Shown here piece by piece: positions 63,772 through 64,000 of a stretch of DNA of 64,000 bases. Location: contig CM065176.1 in assembly GCA_033026295.1 (NCBI GenBank), positions 9,279,945 to 9,343,944 of the forward strand. Direction: 5' to 3'. Numbering within the stretch: position 1 is the stretch's first letter; each line of letters starts with the position of its first letter. Origin of the DNA: Channa striata. Lineage: Eukaryota; Chordata; Actinopteri; Anabantiformes; Channidae. Below the pieces are notes generated by a model. The model was not told the DNA's origin. It ran no database searches and saw nothing but the letters and a program-made list of their open reading frames with translations. Made by a program: the position numbers and the translations under genes.

Positions 63772-64000
63772 AGAATTTTAACTTCTTGCGCGTTGTAAAA
63801 TGAAAATTTTACGTCAGCTTGTGTGATCTACATGTTGAACATTATCAGTCAATTTCACAGCTAAAAGTGGATCTTTCTCTGTACGTACGTCTTCTGTTAA
63901 CAGCCTGCGATTCTGTTGTGTTGGTTTCACTGTCTTTAATTCCACGAGATTAATGACACTGTCACACACTTGTAAAGGGTCCTTAACTAAGATTCAGCGA

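Larger units (their letters stand above)
57161..64000. other. Sequence upstream of tshz3, no gene recognised
   Basis: About 6.8 kb with only short, unmatched open frames. It holds a CA repeat (58366-58381), a CTG repeat (60704-60745) and an AAAT repeat (63752-63771). AT-rich, non-repetitive blocks near 58680-58960 and 60190-60640 look like enhancer candidates for tshz3. Confidence 0.55.

Noticed and set aside
1..64000. tRNA, rRNA, CRISPR arrays, viral genes and intact retroelements
   Set aside because: None was seen by eye on either strand. A tRNA scan and a repeat-library search would be needed to exclude small or old copies.

Overview
The window is vertebrate nuclear DNA, most likely from a compact-genome teleost (probably a percomorph). 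The evidence is intron-containing genes with canonical GT-AG sites, abundant CA/GT and CAG microsatellites, CpG-poor bulk sequence with one CpG-rich promoter, and two recognisable developmental transcription-factor genes. No bacterial operon, phage, CRISPR, rRNA or convincing tRNA was seen.

Layout, left to right. (1) 1-3632: intron or upstream sequence of znf536, with a 58-bp duplicated block. (2) 3633-18195: a znf536-like C2H2 zinc-finger gene on the + strand. Its coding exons are 3840-5457, 10952-11920 and 17750-17985, joined by two phase-1 introns of about 5.5 and 5.8 kb, giving a predicted 940-residue protein. A polyadenylation signal lies at 18171-18176. (3) About 18196-40700: a 22-kb intergenic stretch with no gene, but with blocks rich in TALE and homeodomain motifs that look like candidate conserved noncoding elements. 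(4) About 40700-57160: tshz3 (teashirt zinc finger homeobox 3) on the - strand. A 40-nt first coding exon (56593-56632) and one large exon (41592-44878) are separated by an 11.7-kb intron; the predicted protein is 1108 residues. Its 5' end lies in a CpG-rich region. (5) 57161-64000: sequence upstream of tshz3 with no gene seen, but with enhancer-like AT-rich blocks.

The two genes are convergent neighbours, as I recall ZNF536 and TSHZ3 to be at human 19q12, so this is a compacted version of an ancient developmental gene block. Both encode sequence-specific repressors with CtBP-type motifs (PLDLS in znf536, PMDLTK in tshz3). The tshz3 first exon also encodes a RRKQxxP N-terminus like the NuRD-recruiting motif of FOG/SALL proteins.

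The most unusual thing is the znf536 copy. Compared with the mammalian protein as I remember it, it lacks the N-terminal ~75 residues and two middle fingers, and it keeps at least one finger in a degenerate form with a zinc-binding cysteine replaced. It also has a separate 3' exon with one intact finger. It looks like a diverging duplicate, but its long open frames and clean splice sites argue against a pseudogene. Comparisons to human proteins are from memory; no alignment was run.
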